A stretch of DNA of 35,000 nt from Prorocentrum cordatum (lineage: Eukaryota > Sar > Dinophyceae > Prorocentrales > Prorocentraceae). Below are positions 9,983-19,578 of this stretch, piece after piece. The translations under genes were made by a program, and so were the position numbers. Location of the stretch: assembly GCA_963575745.1 (NCBI GenBank), contig CAUYUJ010018643.1, positions 130,878 through 165,877 of the forward strand, given 5' to 3'. The notes under the pieces were generated by a model. That model did not search any database and was not told the origin of the DNA. It saw only the letters and a program-made list of their open reading frames with translations. The number at the start of each line of letters is the position of its first letter. Position 1 is the stretch's first letter.

Positions 9983-10912
9983 ATGGCAGATCTTCGGAAG
10001 TGCCTGGGCGCAGCAATGGCGCAGGCGGCGGAGGCGGGAGGCAAAGTTGAGGAAGAAAAGAAGGATGAGCCTGGCATGCAGGCTGGCCCCGGTGTTCCCG
10101 ACGCCAAGTCCCGGCGGGCGACGGAGAGCGGGGGCCAGCCCGACGAGGTCAACGCCATGTTCCTGCGGGGCTACTTGAATTTCAAGGCCTCGGCTCGCCC
10201 AACTTTAGCGGCGAAACAGATAGTGTTCTTACTGAGATCGAGTGCCAACGCAGCCGCCTTCCATGCCATGGCCCAGACGTATGTCGACCAGAAGCCAGAG
10301 GTCACAGACGAGATGAGGAAGCAGAGGAATTTCCCCAAACACCCGCTGGACATGGCGAAGCACACGTCCGCGTTCATATCGATGTTGAAATTTCTTGCGC
10401 CTATTATCGTGGAGCATGCTCAGAAGAACCCACGGGACGAGGTGAGTACAGCTGCTGTTACAGCCTTGAAGCAGCTCAATCCCACGCTCACCGCCCAGAT
10501 CAAGGCCTGGGTAGGAGGACTTTCATCCAGATATGCGAAGCCGCTCACTGATCGTACCTGGAAGTGGACGATTACCTTTACTGATTTCACACCTCCTCCC
10601 TTCCTGGAGGCCTTCTCAAAACTCATGGCTTGGAAGGGCCCAACGAATGGTATTGTATTGGAGCAGGCGCGCAGCTTTCAGACAGTGGACGAACAGCAGC
10701 TTTGGGGAGTACTCAAGTCGAAGCCGAAGGGAGGTCGTGGACGTGGGAGAGGAGGCCGCGGGCACCGATGCCGTCGGTGCCTGGCCCCTGGTCGGAGGCG
10801 ACTTCCCAGCCAGTCCAGGGGCCAGCACGACGGCCACCCCGAGGAAGAGGGGCATGCCGCCTCTGGGAGCCCACGTACATTTCAATGGCCTGAAGTTTTT
10901 GACTGCTCTTGA
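9983..10912 (+). CDS. intact 309-aa RGG-tailed protein downstream of the RT polyprotein
   Basis: ATG 9983 (MADLRKCLGAAMAQAAEAGG) is preferred over upstream codons because the sequence before it is AT-rich and does not look like protein. The product has an acidic, low-complexity N-terminus (about 11-55). A folded-looking mostly helical core follows (56-245, containing FLRGYLNFKASARPTLAAKQ and PPPFLEAFSKLMAWKG). After it is a basic KSKPKGGRGRGRGGRG box near 245-260, then an HRCRRC segment and a polar tail to TGA 10910-10912. RGG boxes usually bind RNA. It lies 96 bp after the polyprotein on the same strand and, unlike it, is unbroken. It could be the element's own RNA-binding protein placed downstream, or an unrelated host gene. 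The tail after residue 262 may be out of frame. No family was recognised. Confidence 0.55.
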   Translation: MADLRKCLGAAMAQAAEAGGKVEEEKKDEPGMQAGPGVPDAKSRRATESGGQPDEVNAMFLRGYLNFKASARPTLAAKQIVFLLRSSANAAAFHAMAQTYVDQKPEVTDEMRKQRNFPKHPLDMAKHTSAFISMLKFLAPIIVEHAQKNPRDEVSTAAVTALKQLNPTLTAQIKAWVGGLSSRYAKPLTDRTWKWTITFTDFTPPPFLEAFSKLMAWKGPTNGIVLEQARSFQTVDEQQLWGVLKSKPKGGRGRGRGGRGHRCRRCLAPGRRRLPSQSRGQHDGHPEEEGHAASGSPRTFQWPEVFDCS

Positions 10913-10954
10913 ATGGGTTTACATTCCAGCAGATTGACCATAATTTTACTATGA

Positions 10955-11371
10955 TGTGAGTTCCACCGCGGTGCGTGGCCCACCCTGTCGATCGTCATCG
11001 ACAACATTTTTGTCAATTACCTTAAAGGGACCCCGAAGTACATCATTTTTGACGGCATGGAGTACATGTTGGACAGGGGCTTCGGCGTCTGTTCCAAAGT
11101 GGGCTTCTTGTTTGACAGCATCATCTACGCTGTGGAGGGCTTCGAGGGCAACGCCATCTTCTACACACCAGTGCTGGACCAAGTGGGTGTGCCGACCTTG
11201 ATGGTTGCACTCGACCTATTGCTTGAGGCGCTCCAGCTCGTGGAGTGGCAGGTGGGCCTGGCCGTGTCCGTTCGTTGTGGGCACCGCTATTCCGGGGGTC
11301 AGTCCGAGGCCTGCTGCTGTTTCAGTGCTCAGCTTGGAGAGGAGCGTCCACGTGGCTATGGATCCCCCTGA
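10955..11371 (+). CDS. coding-like open frame, possibly an exon; unknown function
   Basis: Open from just after TGA 10952-10954 to the stop at 11369-11371 with no early ATG; the first Met is at 11057. The reading begins EFHRGAWPTLSIVIDNIFVN and continues with alternating hydrophobic and polar residues (YIIFDGMEYMLDRGFGVCSK, FLFDSIIYAVEGFEGNAIFY) to about 11200. Codons strongly prefer C or G in third position, unlike element 1. This supports real coding of different origin. Without a start it may be an exon or the trimmed end of a gene. An antisense frame (10949-11182) is weaker. No family was recognised. Confidence 0.45.
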   Translation, partial: CEFHRGAWPTLSIVIDNIFVNYLKGTPKYIIFDGMEYMLDRGFGVCSKVGFLFDSIIYAVEGFEGNAIFYTPVLDQVGVPTLMVALDLLLEALQLVEWQVGLAVSVRCGHRYSGGQSEACCCFSAQLGEERPRGYGSP

Positions 11372-12870
11372 TGATCAGGATGATGATGATGAGTGTGCTG
11401 GTCACGGGGAAGGCGGAGAGGCCCGTCGTCCGCGCCGCCATGTCGGATCGTGCGGTGATGAGGGCGTGCCATCTCCCACGCGGTCTCAGTGCTCAGCTCA
11501 ACGCGGGCTGCCACCTGATTGTCGCGAAGCCCCATCTGATACTGCTGTGCGGAATGATACGTCGCCGATCTTGAAATTTCCATCAATATTCACGCTGAGA
11601 GTTTTCTTGACCCTGTAAGTACTGATCGTTTTGGTGCTGAGGCGGTTGCGCATGATGCCATCCTGCCTTTCCCCACGGTTGCGGGGCCTGACGACGCACT
11701 CAGCGACGTTGTGGACGATTGTATTTATGAGTATGGAATCTAGTCGACAGCAGGCATCTTGATGATGGGGCTTGGTGTGGATGTGGCGCACGAGGGTGCT
11801 TCAGGGTGGTGGCCAGCACGAATGTGCGCGGTGCAGTGAGGTTGAAGCTGTACGTGGTCAGCCGTCGTGTCAAATGGTGGGTGTTCTGAGATATGGGTGG
11901 AGGCGATGTCGTTGCACGCGCGATGAGGCAGCCTGGTGCGGATGTGGCGCACAGGATGTCGAGGCGGTGGATTCCGGCTACAGCGCTGTCAGTTACGATT
12001 CAATTCGATGACGGGCGCATCAGGTTCCTCGGGGTCTTTACCCCTTGGCGTCGCAGGCAACGCCGTTCAAAGTCCGATGGCGTCCTCGTCTTCGATGCTG
12101 CAAAGCCAATCGAACATGTGAGCGAATATTTGCGCAGCATATGTATATCGGGCACAATTACCGAGGACGCGAGCACGGGCGCCCGCGCGCCTTGCTTTGA
12201 GCGGCGGCGTGAGAGCGCGGCGCGTCGCCAATGTGGAGACAACGCGCGAAACGCGATCGCGGGGGGGACGCAGTTCAAGTTGTTTGAAGCAGCGGCCAGG
12301 CGGCGGCGGCAGAAGGATCGCGCGCATCTCCCACCGCCGCGCCTGCCAGCCGCTTCGCCCGCAGGTGCATTTGCATCTGCGACGGGCGGGAGACGCTGGC
12401 CTCTGTGGCCCCGTGGGGGCCCTCCCTCGGTCTCGGCCCCGGGTTCGGCCCCGTCCCCCTCCTGGTCATCGGGCCCTCGTCCCCGTCTCTTGGGTCCAGT
12501 TCCAGTCCGTCCTTGGGCGCGGTGCTCCGCTTCCCGTCGCCGCTGCAGGACTCGGCTCGTTTCGCAGCAGGCAGGCGCTGGGTCTCTGGTCCGCGTCTCT
12601 GACCGCCCCTCGTCGTTTTGCCTCGGCTCGAAAGGTTTTTTTGTTCGGTCCTAAGTGCTGGGCCACCGCGCAATGGCGCGCGCTGGAGTCGGCAGTCTGT
12701 GGACATCTGGGCCTTTTTGGTGGCCAGGCATCCTGTCCTCAGATCCGCCCTCTCCGCCCGGGCGCTAAGACCCTCTGTGCGCGGTTGATGGGGGCGACTG
12801 GGGGGCCCGGCAGGTGAACGCTGCGCCGGCTTGCTGCCTGGTCCACGAAGTACCTTTGGTGCAGTTGTTT
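11372..12870. other. no recognisable gene
   Basis: Unrecognised DNA that turns GC-rich after about 12150. GGATGTGGCGCAC occurs at about 11778 and 11939, both followed by G-rich sequence; this is the only repeat noticed. Open frames here on both strands are Arg/Ser/Pro-rich and look like GC-driven artefacts. Confidence 0.4.
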
Positions 12871-13315
12871 GGGAGTCCTTCGGGCCCCGTCCTCCAGGAT
12901 GTCTCTCTTGGTTCCGGAGTCGTGTCGTCGCAGCAGTGTTCTTGCGAAGGCCAGAGCATCGGGGGAGATTGCCCCGGGCCGCCGCTCCAGGTGGCCTTCT
13001 GGGCCCCTGCGTCCGGAAGGTCCCTCTGGGTTCTGGAGTCGTCTGGTGCGGGCTGCCTCGTGCGCCGTCACTTTGGGTCCTTGGAGGCCCTCTGGCCCGA
13101 CTCCCGGGGAGTCCTTCGGGCCCCAGTCTCCAAGTTGTTTATCTGGGTTCTGGAGTTGACCCCTCGCGCCAGTGTGCGTGCGAAGGCGCGGCGTCTTGAA
13201 CGGTCAGTCCCAGCGGGGGCCCCTCTGACGCGCCTCGACGGGGCGGTCGTCCGGGGCCCCTGGCCTCCGGAAGGTCCCCCGTGGGTTTCGGAGTGGCCCC
13301 GCGCACAACGCAGTG
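12871..13315 (+). repeat. degenerate tandem repeat, four ~117-137 bp copies
   Basis: Related blocks begin near 12893, 13012, 13129 and 13266, each carrying a form of GGTTCTGGAGT (GGTTCCGGAGT, GGTTCTGGAGT, GGTTCTGGAGT, GGTTTCGGAGT). Copies 1 and 3 are closest: from GGGAGTCCTTCGGGCCCC (12871 and 13107, 236 bp apart) they match through CAGTGT and TGCGAAGG. Copies 2 and 4 share CCGGAAGGTCCC. This suggests a duplicated two-unit block. Confidence 0.7.
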
Positions 13316-14150
13316 CTTTGTGAGCGATAGGGCGGCGCCCTGTGCGTCGACGCTCGCGGGCCAGCGAGGCAGCGGAAGATCCGCGCAGCGCCTCTGTCGC
13401 ATCAACGCGTGGCGGTCCGACACGGCCGCGGCGGAAGCCGCGCGCGCCGTCTTGCAGACCCACGCTCTCGCAAAGGGCGTGCCCGAGCAGGCCTGGGTGC
13501 AAGAGTTGGCCGGCGTCCTCGATGAGCCAGACGCGCATGCGCCCGCGCGCGAGCGCGCGCCCCGCTGCCAGTCGAAGAGCGCCCAGTGCGGAAGGTGTTT
13601 GCGCCGCAGGCGCTCATGTACGTTGACGCGGGCAAGCTTCAGGGCGTGACGCCCGGCAAAGTTTGCGCCCTGGACGCGGCAGTCAACGTGCGCGAGCGAC
13701 AGCGCCGCGTTGCTGCCGCTCGCCAGGCCTGGCGTTTTATTTCGCGTAAGGCTGCCACGGCCGAGTTCGCGCCCGGGGGCGTGGCTCGCCCCGCCGGGGG
13801 AACGGCGGGGGGCGAGTTTCTGGTGGAGCTCGCGCGCGTTCTTGCGAAAGACGACGACCTGGCGGTCCGCGTGGGTTTCCAGGGTCGATTGAACGGCATC
13901 AATTTGGCCGAGGTGACGAATCCGCCAGTCAGGTGACCCGCGGGCGCCTCGCGCGACGCTGCCGGGGCCGTGCGCGTCGTTTCCCTGGCTTCGGAGGCCG
14001 ACCGCTTAAAGGAAAAGATGGGCCTGGCCGCCCCGTTCGTAAACGTGTTCCCGCAACGGTGGATTCCCGCTGGCGCGTCCGGCGCGGGTCGCGCCGCGGG
14101 CGCGGGCGAGGGCCGCGAGGGTCTAAGCGGCAGCCCCGAGCCCTGGGTGG
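13281..14150 (+). pseudogene. coding-like patch of unknown function with one shift and one stop
   Basis: About 13320-13560 reads plausibly in one frame (RLCRINAWRSDTAAAEAARA, then LAKGVPEQAWVQELAGVLDE). From about 13565 the sense lies in another frame (VRKVFAPQALMYVDAGKLQG, then VNVRERQRRVAAARQAWRF and GGEFLVELARVLAKDDDLAV) to TGA 13934-13936. The same frame continues after the stop with VVSLASEADRLKEKMGLAAP and PFVNVFPQRWIPAG, to about 14070. It is GC3-rich and helix-rich. It may be a broken gene, or exons joined by introns I cannot place. No domain was recognised. Confidence 0.3.
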
Positions 14151-15756
14151 CAAACTGGACGGACAGGCACTTCGCTTGCGCCGCTCCGGCGCCTTCCGCG
14201 CGCCATCATTGCGGCGCCGCGCGTGCTGCGCTGAGATGCCAGCGCGCGCTCGTGGCGGCAGCTGTCGAGCAGCTCAGCTTGTCGGTGGCCTTCGCTCACG
14301 AGCAGATCTGTCTGCTGGCGCGCCCGCGACGCGCGCCCGTCCCGCCGTCGGCCCTCCTCCTCGGCGCTCGCGTCGCAGGTGGCCGCGCAGGCCCCGCTGA
14401 AGGGCCGCAAACAGTGAATGTGCTGCGACTAGGTGTGCCGCCGCAGCTGGGGCGAGAGGGCGGCCTCTGGGCTCGCCCTGGGCTCGCCAGCTTCCAGGTT
14501 CGCGGCCCCTCCCCCTCGGCTCGCGCGCGCCCTGTTACTGTCGCGGCTCCCAGGCGACGGCGGCAGGTCGGCGCCGCCGCCGCGGCCTTCGACGAGGCGC
14601 TCCCGCGCCAAGCAGAGCGGGAGTGCGATTCGAGGAGGTGGCTGCCAGGGGAAACAGTGCCCTGTCTGGGCCGGAAGGCGGGGGAACTTCCCGGGCTCCG
14701 ACGACTCCGATGCGCGGCCGGGGCCCGCGCGCGGGCAATGACCGCGCTGCCGGCGCGACGCAGCTGGCCCAGCCGCGCCAGCGTAAGACCGATTCTTGGG
14801 GCCAGGCCGGCCCTGGAAGAGCTGGGGTGCCCAGGGGGTGGTGCCGGCGGCGCAAAACGGCGGCGCCGCTGAGCCCCCGGGGGGAGATCCGTCGGCGCCG
14901 CCTTAAGCGCGGCGCGCGAAGCTCGCTCGTCTTAATTAATGCATCGGCCACCGGCAGGGCTCAGGGCTCCGCGTTTGCGCGGGCGTGACCTCGGTGCCGA
15001 CGGGCCCGCCGCGTCGCCCCTCCGTGCCCCATGCGCGCCGCGGCGCGATATCAGAAGGTCGTCGGGGCCATGGGGCGACGCGGCGGGCCATAGCTTTCCA
15101 GGCAGCCCGCGCCGAAGCGCCCGGCGCCCGACGCGCGCGAGCTGCTTTTCGTTGAAGCCGCCGCCCTCGATGGCGACGCCGGTGTTCTCCTGCCATGTCG
15201 GCTGGCGCCGGATGCTAAAGCGGCGCTTGCGAGGATGGCGGCGGCGCCCCCGCAGGAGGCGCGATTCGCGCGCAAAGAGCGCCCGAAGTTTTTGTTTCAC
15301 GCGTCAAGGTAAGAGTGTTCTGCGAAAGCGCAGCGCAGTGGATTTTGAAGGTGGGCCATCAGTACTACTGAGGCGGTGGATTCAGAGTTTCAGTCGGTGC
15401 TTCTGGACAGGGTCAGGCACGAGCATCTGAGTGTCAGCAGCAGCTGAACATCAGTGACACGCCGAAGCGGGACTCCAGATATCGTGTACCGCTTCATGGA
15501 CCACTATCCCTCCATGGAGCAGTACAACTTGTTGGCCAGCTCGGATATAATATTCGCTGTGGAAGTTATCTGCCGAGTTGGAAGAGTCATTGCTACGCAT
15601 GCTCCACTTCCTGCGCGCCCTCTGTAACAACGAATCTTCATATTTTGGTATTGCGAAACTGACCCCCGACGCCCTATTATTCGATCGCCTTGATCTTTCC
15701 AGCCTCGCACCCTTGGGGCGCCGCAGCGATACAGAGTTAGGTGAACCCTGACCCCT
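14151..15756. other. GC-rich stretch, no secure gene
   Basis: A + frame stays open to 14872 but becomes Arg/Ala/Pro-rich and loses protein character. On the minus strand, 15300-14932 encodes a 122-codon frame with TWQENTGVAIEGGGFNEKQL in it, which could be an exon; I cannot name it. 15301-15756 shows nothing. Confidence 0.3.
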
Positions 15757-16203
15757 CTTGGTTACGTCTCCTCTTCTTCATCCTCCTTCTTTCTCTTCCC
15801 ATCATCTTTCCTTCATGCTCCTGGCGTTGCCGCCCATCCTTGTGAATCAGCACAGCAGAAGAAGGAAAACAAGGGATGGGTTGACCCGCCGCAGGCACCC
15901 TGCGTGTTCAGTCCGAGCGGCTTTCACAGCATTGCCCCAGAGGCCCGTGCCCCGGCCTCTCCCTCGCTTCCCTTTTTTGTCCTTCTGCTCTCTCCCTCTC
16001 TTCGTTCGTCCCTCTCGCTTCCTTCTCCTTCTCCCACTCGAACTGCTATGTCTCCCCCTTTTGCCCCTCCTCTTCCTCTTCCTTCCTCCTCTGATATCTC
16101 AGCTTCCAGTGCCTCGCCCTCTTCCCCTGCTCATGACTTCCGCGCCGTCATCTCGTCGATCCCTGCCTTCGTCTACTCCTCCTTCTCGTTCACCTTTTCC
16201 TGC
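15757..16203 (+). repeat. pyrimidine-rich (CTT/TCC) stretch
   Basis: Strongly C+T-biased on the + strand at 15757-15840 and 15950-16203, with a mixed spacer between. It ends where the GAT array starts. Confidence 0.75.
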
Positions 16204-16204
16204 T

Positions 16205-16428
16205 AGGATGATTCTGTTGATGATGATGCTGATGCTGATGATGACGATGACTATGATGACTGTGCTGACGATGATGCTGATGATGACGATGACGACGACT
16301 ATGACGATGCTGATGATGATACTGCTGATGATGATGATGATGATGATGATGACGATGATGATGATGATTCTGATGATGATCATGATGATGGTGGTGGTGG
16401 TGGTGGCGATGATGATGGTACGAATTAG
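16205..16428 (+). repeat. imperfect GAT array
   Basis: About 220 bp of GAT/GAC repeat with GCT and GGT variants, in the same strand orientation as the other three arrays. Confidence 0.95.
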
Positions 16429-16496
16429 ATGAGCAGGAAAAACACTTGCAATCAGCACGTGAACAATCATTTTAAGAGTAAGTGGGTGAGTTACGT

Positions 16497-16720
16497 TAAG
16501 GAAGGTGAAGAAAGAGGAGGTGGTGGAGGGGAGTGCAGACGATGCAGAAAACATCAGGAGGGAGGCCAGGCAGGAAGGGAGGACGAGGAGGAGGACGATG
16601 ATGATGAGGAGGAGAAGCAGGAGGAGGTGGGGGAGGATAAGGAGCAGGAGAAGAAGGAGCAGGAGCAGGAGGAAGAGAAGGATTATGAGGCAATGATGAG
16701 GACGAGGGAGGGGGGGGAGG
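16497..16720 (+). repeat. purine-rich GAG/AAG tract
   Basis: Almost all A+G on the + strand, with GAG as the main unit and GAT inserts. It lies 3' of the GAT array. Confidence 0.85.
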
Positions 16721-16844
16721 GTAGGACCTGCTCCATTCAGGCCGCATCGATCAAACACGTTTTGGGGTCAAGCTGGAGAGCGGTCGAATCATTTCGCGAC
16801 CTGCTGCTTCAATTGATGGTTCCGGCAAAACAGCATGACGGCGT

Positions 16845-17005
16845 ATGATAATAAGGAGGATGAGGAGGATGGAGACGAAAATGAGGATGAAAGGAAGAGG
16901 AGAAGGATGGTGAGGATGATGATGAGGAGGAAAAGGGAAGACGTTGGAGGCCCGCGTCTGCATCAGCGTGGCGCCGATGTATGTGTGTGTGTGTGTATGT
17001 GTTTG
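16845..17005 (+). repeat. second purine-rich tract and short TG run
   Basis: GAG/GAT-rich from 16845 to about 16940, then a TG dinucleotide run at 16979-17003. Confidence 0.8.
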
Positions 17006-17956
17006 TTGAATACGAGGGCCTGGCTGAGCCCGCGCCAGGTCTGCGCCTTAGTTCGAAAGGCGGCTGAAGCCATGTCGTCTGCGCTGGGGCTGGCCAGGAA
17101 CACCTCCGAGGGGGCGGAGCTCCTCTGTTGCGTCCGTTCTGCGCCACAGCACTGCAGCCGACAACTCTCCCGCCTCTTTGTCGTCTTCGCCCCACGAGAG
17201 CGCCCGCTTCGCCCTGATGATTGCTGGAGGCTGCGTGCGGTTCACCTTCTACTCTGAATTTTGCGCGCGTGCGGGTTTTGCAAAGGAGTCGCCGAATCAG
17301 GTCAGGTTTCGCGATCCCCCTTGATCTCCCTCTTCGTCCCTTTGTCCTGGGTCTGTTACTCCTGTGATGTGCACGGTCATGGTTTTCCGCGAGTGGGTTG
17401 AACACCTGCTCCCGTGTGCTTCTATACATTTCCTCTGCTGCTCCCCTCGACTCCCTGGCCATGGCCTCAGTGCGTGCGTGATTTCGCCTAGCGCAGGCTG
17501 GCTCGTGTGGCGCTCCGAGGTTGCCTGTCCCTCTTCCGTTTCAGCCGAGGTGAGATCCACAGGCTGCGTTCCTCCTCATGGGTAATAGCGCTCATGCCAA
17601 CTGTGGCAACTACTCTGGGCGATATACCTTATGCGGCATTGCATGGCTGTTGTTGCCTGGTATGCTCCGAAGTACGGGCGGGAACTTTGCCCTAGCATGT
17701 CGTTCCGCCGGTTCTGGCCCACCACGTCTCGGCGCGACACGCTATCCACGTCCTGGTCAGGCGTTGACGTCCCGAGCCTTTCCCAGGCTCCCCCCCCGCG
17801 GGGCGGAGCGACGCGCTACCCCCTCGCAGGGCATAGCGTGCTGCCAGGTCCGCCGCCGGGACACGCCAAGCAGAAGTTCCTGATTGTGCTCAGCGGCCCA
17901 ATGGAGGTCGGAAGCTGGGCGAGGGCTGCCATATCCGTGGCTGCTAAAACGGTAGT
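17006..17956. other. no secure gene; weak coding-like fragments
   Basis: A + frame near 17030-17257 (SPRQVCALVRKAAEAMSSAL) and another at 17631-17987 (MAVVAWYAPKYGRELCPSMS) look mildly protein-like, but neither shows a family. CGACRCGCTAYCC occurs twice (17737, 17809), inside the second frame. Confidence 0.25.
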
Positions 17957-18046
17957 CCCGGAAGAAAAAAACAAATTCCTGGAATAAAACTCAGCGCGCT
18001 AAATAGTAAATGGGCTGCTTCCCGGAAGAAGCAAATGATTTCCCGG
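17957..18046 (+). repeat. two-copy direct repeat, ~62 bp spacing
   Basis: A 28-bp block starting TCCCGGAAGAA and ending TTCCTGGA or TTCCCGGA occurs at about 17957 and 18019, with an A-rich centre. The copies differ at a few positions. Confidence 0.55.
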
Positions 18047-18343
18047 AGCTCCGCTTTAGCAACCACGGAATTGCCAGCCTTTGCTTGGCTTCTGAGGAGG
18101 GTCCAGTGGCAGGCTAAGGTTCGTGCCTTAGCAACGACAGGGGTCAACCTTATGAGAGTCCCGCGGGGTAGCGATGACGACGACCATGAATCTGATGAGG
18201 ATGACGAATCTGAGCGAGTTCCAGTCGCCAGGGCTGTTCGCAAAAAGATGAAAAGTAGTTTTTGCCCATGCCACCAATGTCCGATCAGCAGCGTCAATGT
18301 AGTGTTGACACATCCCAGTGTTTCAACGTCAGGTGCGACATGA
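18035..18343 (+). CDS. short acidic-tract ORF, doubtful
   Basis: A 102-codon open frame. The middle reads WLLRRVQWQAKVRALATTG and is followed by an Asp/Glu/Ser-rich run (SDDDDHESDEDDESE) and a basic segment (RAVRKKMKSS), a pattern seen in small nuclear proteins. The acidic run is encoded by GAT/GAC triplets and may be just a short microsatellite. No family was recognised and chance is quite possible. Confidence 0.2.
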   Translation: MISRSSALATTELPAFAWLLRRVQWQAKVRALATTGVNLMRVPRGSDDDDHESDEDDESERVPVARAVRKKMKSSFCPCHQCPISSVNVVLTHPSVSTSGAT

Positions 18344-19053
18344 AACCCATCGTTTTGGCGCGGCTGGAATTCGCAAGACGAAGTGGTTTTAACTTCCTTT
18401 GAGTCCCACTAAACCGTGATGAGCATATCATTCCTGAGTTATGGGGGCCATGGTGACCTGTAAGGAAAACGATGTTTCGCTACGCGTGCCAAATGAAACA
18501 AGATATGTGCAGCGTACGGAAAGGATGCCACGCACAATTCCAAGGGGAAATCAAATGCTTTCCTAGCCAAGAGTGCTATGAGGACAACCATATTTCGTGA
18601 TGAATGACTGGCGTGAAGAGCGGTCGCCAAATCACCAATTAGTTTCGACGTACGTTGTCTCAGCAATGTTTGCGCCTGCTAAGTCGTGCTTGGCGCTGCT
18701 GCTCGCCATTCTGACCGAGGTCCCCGCGAATGTAGGAACAGCTGAGTGAGGACCATGCAAGCGGGACTGCGCCATGAGCAGCGGCTGACGGAGACCCAGC
18801 ATGTCTCCGACGAGTCGCAGTCACACCATCATTTAATTCATTGACTTCGAGCAGGATCATTGGCCGAGCTTGACATTACGAGTCCAAGGCACCTTAATCG
18901 TCTCAGGCTTTTTCGACACTGTACGACTGTCGTGTCGACGCGGCGGCGACCCCAGCGCGGGCGCTCGAGGTTGAATGCCGCCAGTGGCCCAGATTCTCCA
19001 AGTAGGCTTGCCCTATAGGAGTCCTCGCTCAAACCCTGCTAATTGGTCCGTTG
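18344..19053. other. no recognisable gene
   Basis: Balanced base composition, short frames only, no repeat or RNA structure noticed. Confidence 0.45.
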
Positions 19054-19212
19054 CCCCCCCCCCCCCTAATTCCTATGCCCCCCCTAATTCCTATGGCTAT
19101 GCCTATGCCTATGCCCATGCCTATGCCTCCCTACGCCTATGCCTTTGCCTGCTTGCTTGCTTTCTTGCTTGCTTTCTTGCTTGCTTACACGCTTGCTTGC
19201 TTGCTGACTTGC
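19054..19212 (+). repeat. poly-C, CTATGC and CTTG microsatellites in succession
   Basis: C13 at 19054-19066 is followed by two copies of a C-run plus CTAATTCCTATG. Then come about ten CCTATG-type hexamers (19090-19150) and a CTTG/CTTT tetranucleotide tract to 19212. Confidence 0.9.
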
Positions 19213-19578
19213 GGATTCCAAGCAAGCTTGATTCCTCTGATTCCTTTATTTAGTCGTCTAATCGATTTGGAGTCAACGTTGGCTGATATTCGGCCAACAT
19301 GGAATAATTTGGCGATGGGAAAGCCACTGATCGTGCAAGTTTTAACGATCCACGCGGTGTCAGTAACCAACCCTGGTGTCGTCACGACACGAACCTGCCG
19401 TATGGTTGTCGTAATTCAAAAGCAAGTGCAGGCCCGTGTGCCGAACCTGGGGAGCGACCAGTCGGTCCAAGCATATTTGCTGTTCCGTGCTCAAGAAGTG
19501 ACCAACAGGTGGGCTGCGACCTACAGGGCATTCCAAAGGCAGCTTCGAATCGAGGGGCAAACAATCGAATATACATAA
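19213..19578 (+). CDS. possible coding fragment, unknown
   Basis: The frame is open through the preceding repeats and to TAA 19576-19578. The last ~110 codons have balanced composition (LESTLADIRPTWNNLAMGKP, MVVVIQKQVQARVPNLGSDQ, WAATYRAFQRQLRIEGQTIE). The antisense frames are also open over parts of it, which weakens the case. No domain was recognised. Confidence 0.25.
   Translation, partial: GFQASLIPLIPLFSRLIDLESTLADIRPTWNNLAMGKPLIVQVLTIHAVSVTNPGVVTTRTCRMVVVIQKQVQARVPNLGSDQSVQAYLLFRAQEVTNRWAATYRAFQRQLRIEGQTIEYT

Larger units (their letters stand above)
3817..10912 (+). mobile_element. LINE-like retroelement 1 (EEP-RNase H-RT-zinc finger, plus downstream ORF)
   Basis: One strand carries in order: dinoSL relic, N-terminal region, endonuclease/exonuclease/phosphatase (EEP) domain, RNase HI domain, repeat-bearing linker, reverse transcriptase, C2HC fingers with a CxxC array, and a separate 309-aa ORF. 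Most of the large protein lies in one frame, interrupted by TGA at 4418, TAG at 6641 and local frameshifts near 3990, 4130, 6975, 7015, 8275 and 8745. No LTR, integrase or aspartic protease motif is seen, so it is non-LTR in type. Placing RNase H between endonuclease and RT is unlike the usual LINE order. The 5' end is set by the leader relic. The 3' end is uncertain: no poly(A) tail or target-site duplication was found, and 10912 is simply the last stop. The copy is probably inactive. Confidence 0.8.

Noticed and set aside
10949-11182. Antisense 77-codon frame
   Set aside because: It is the reverse of the coding-like + frame at 10955-11371, whose GC3 bias and hydrophobic patterning are better.
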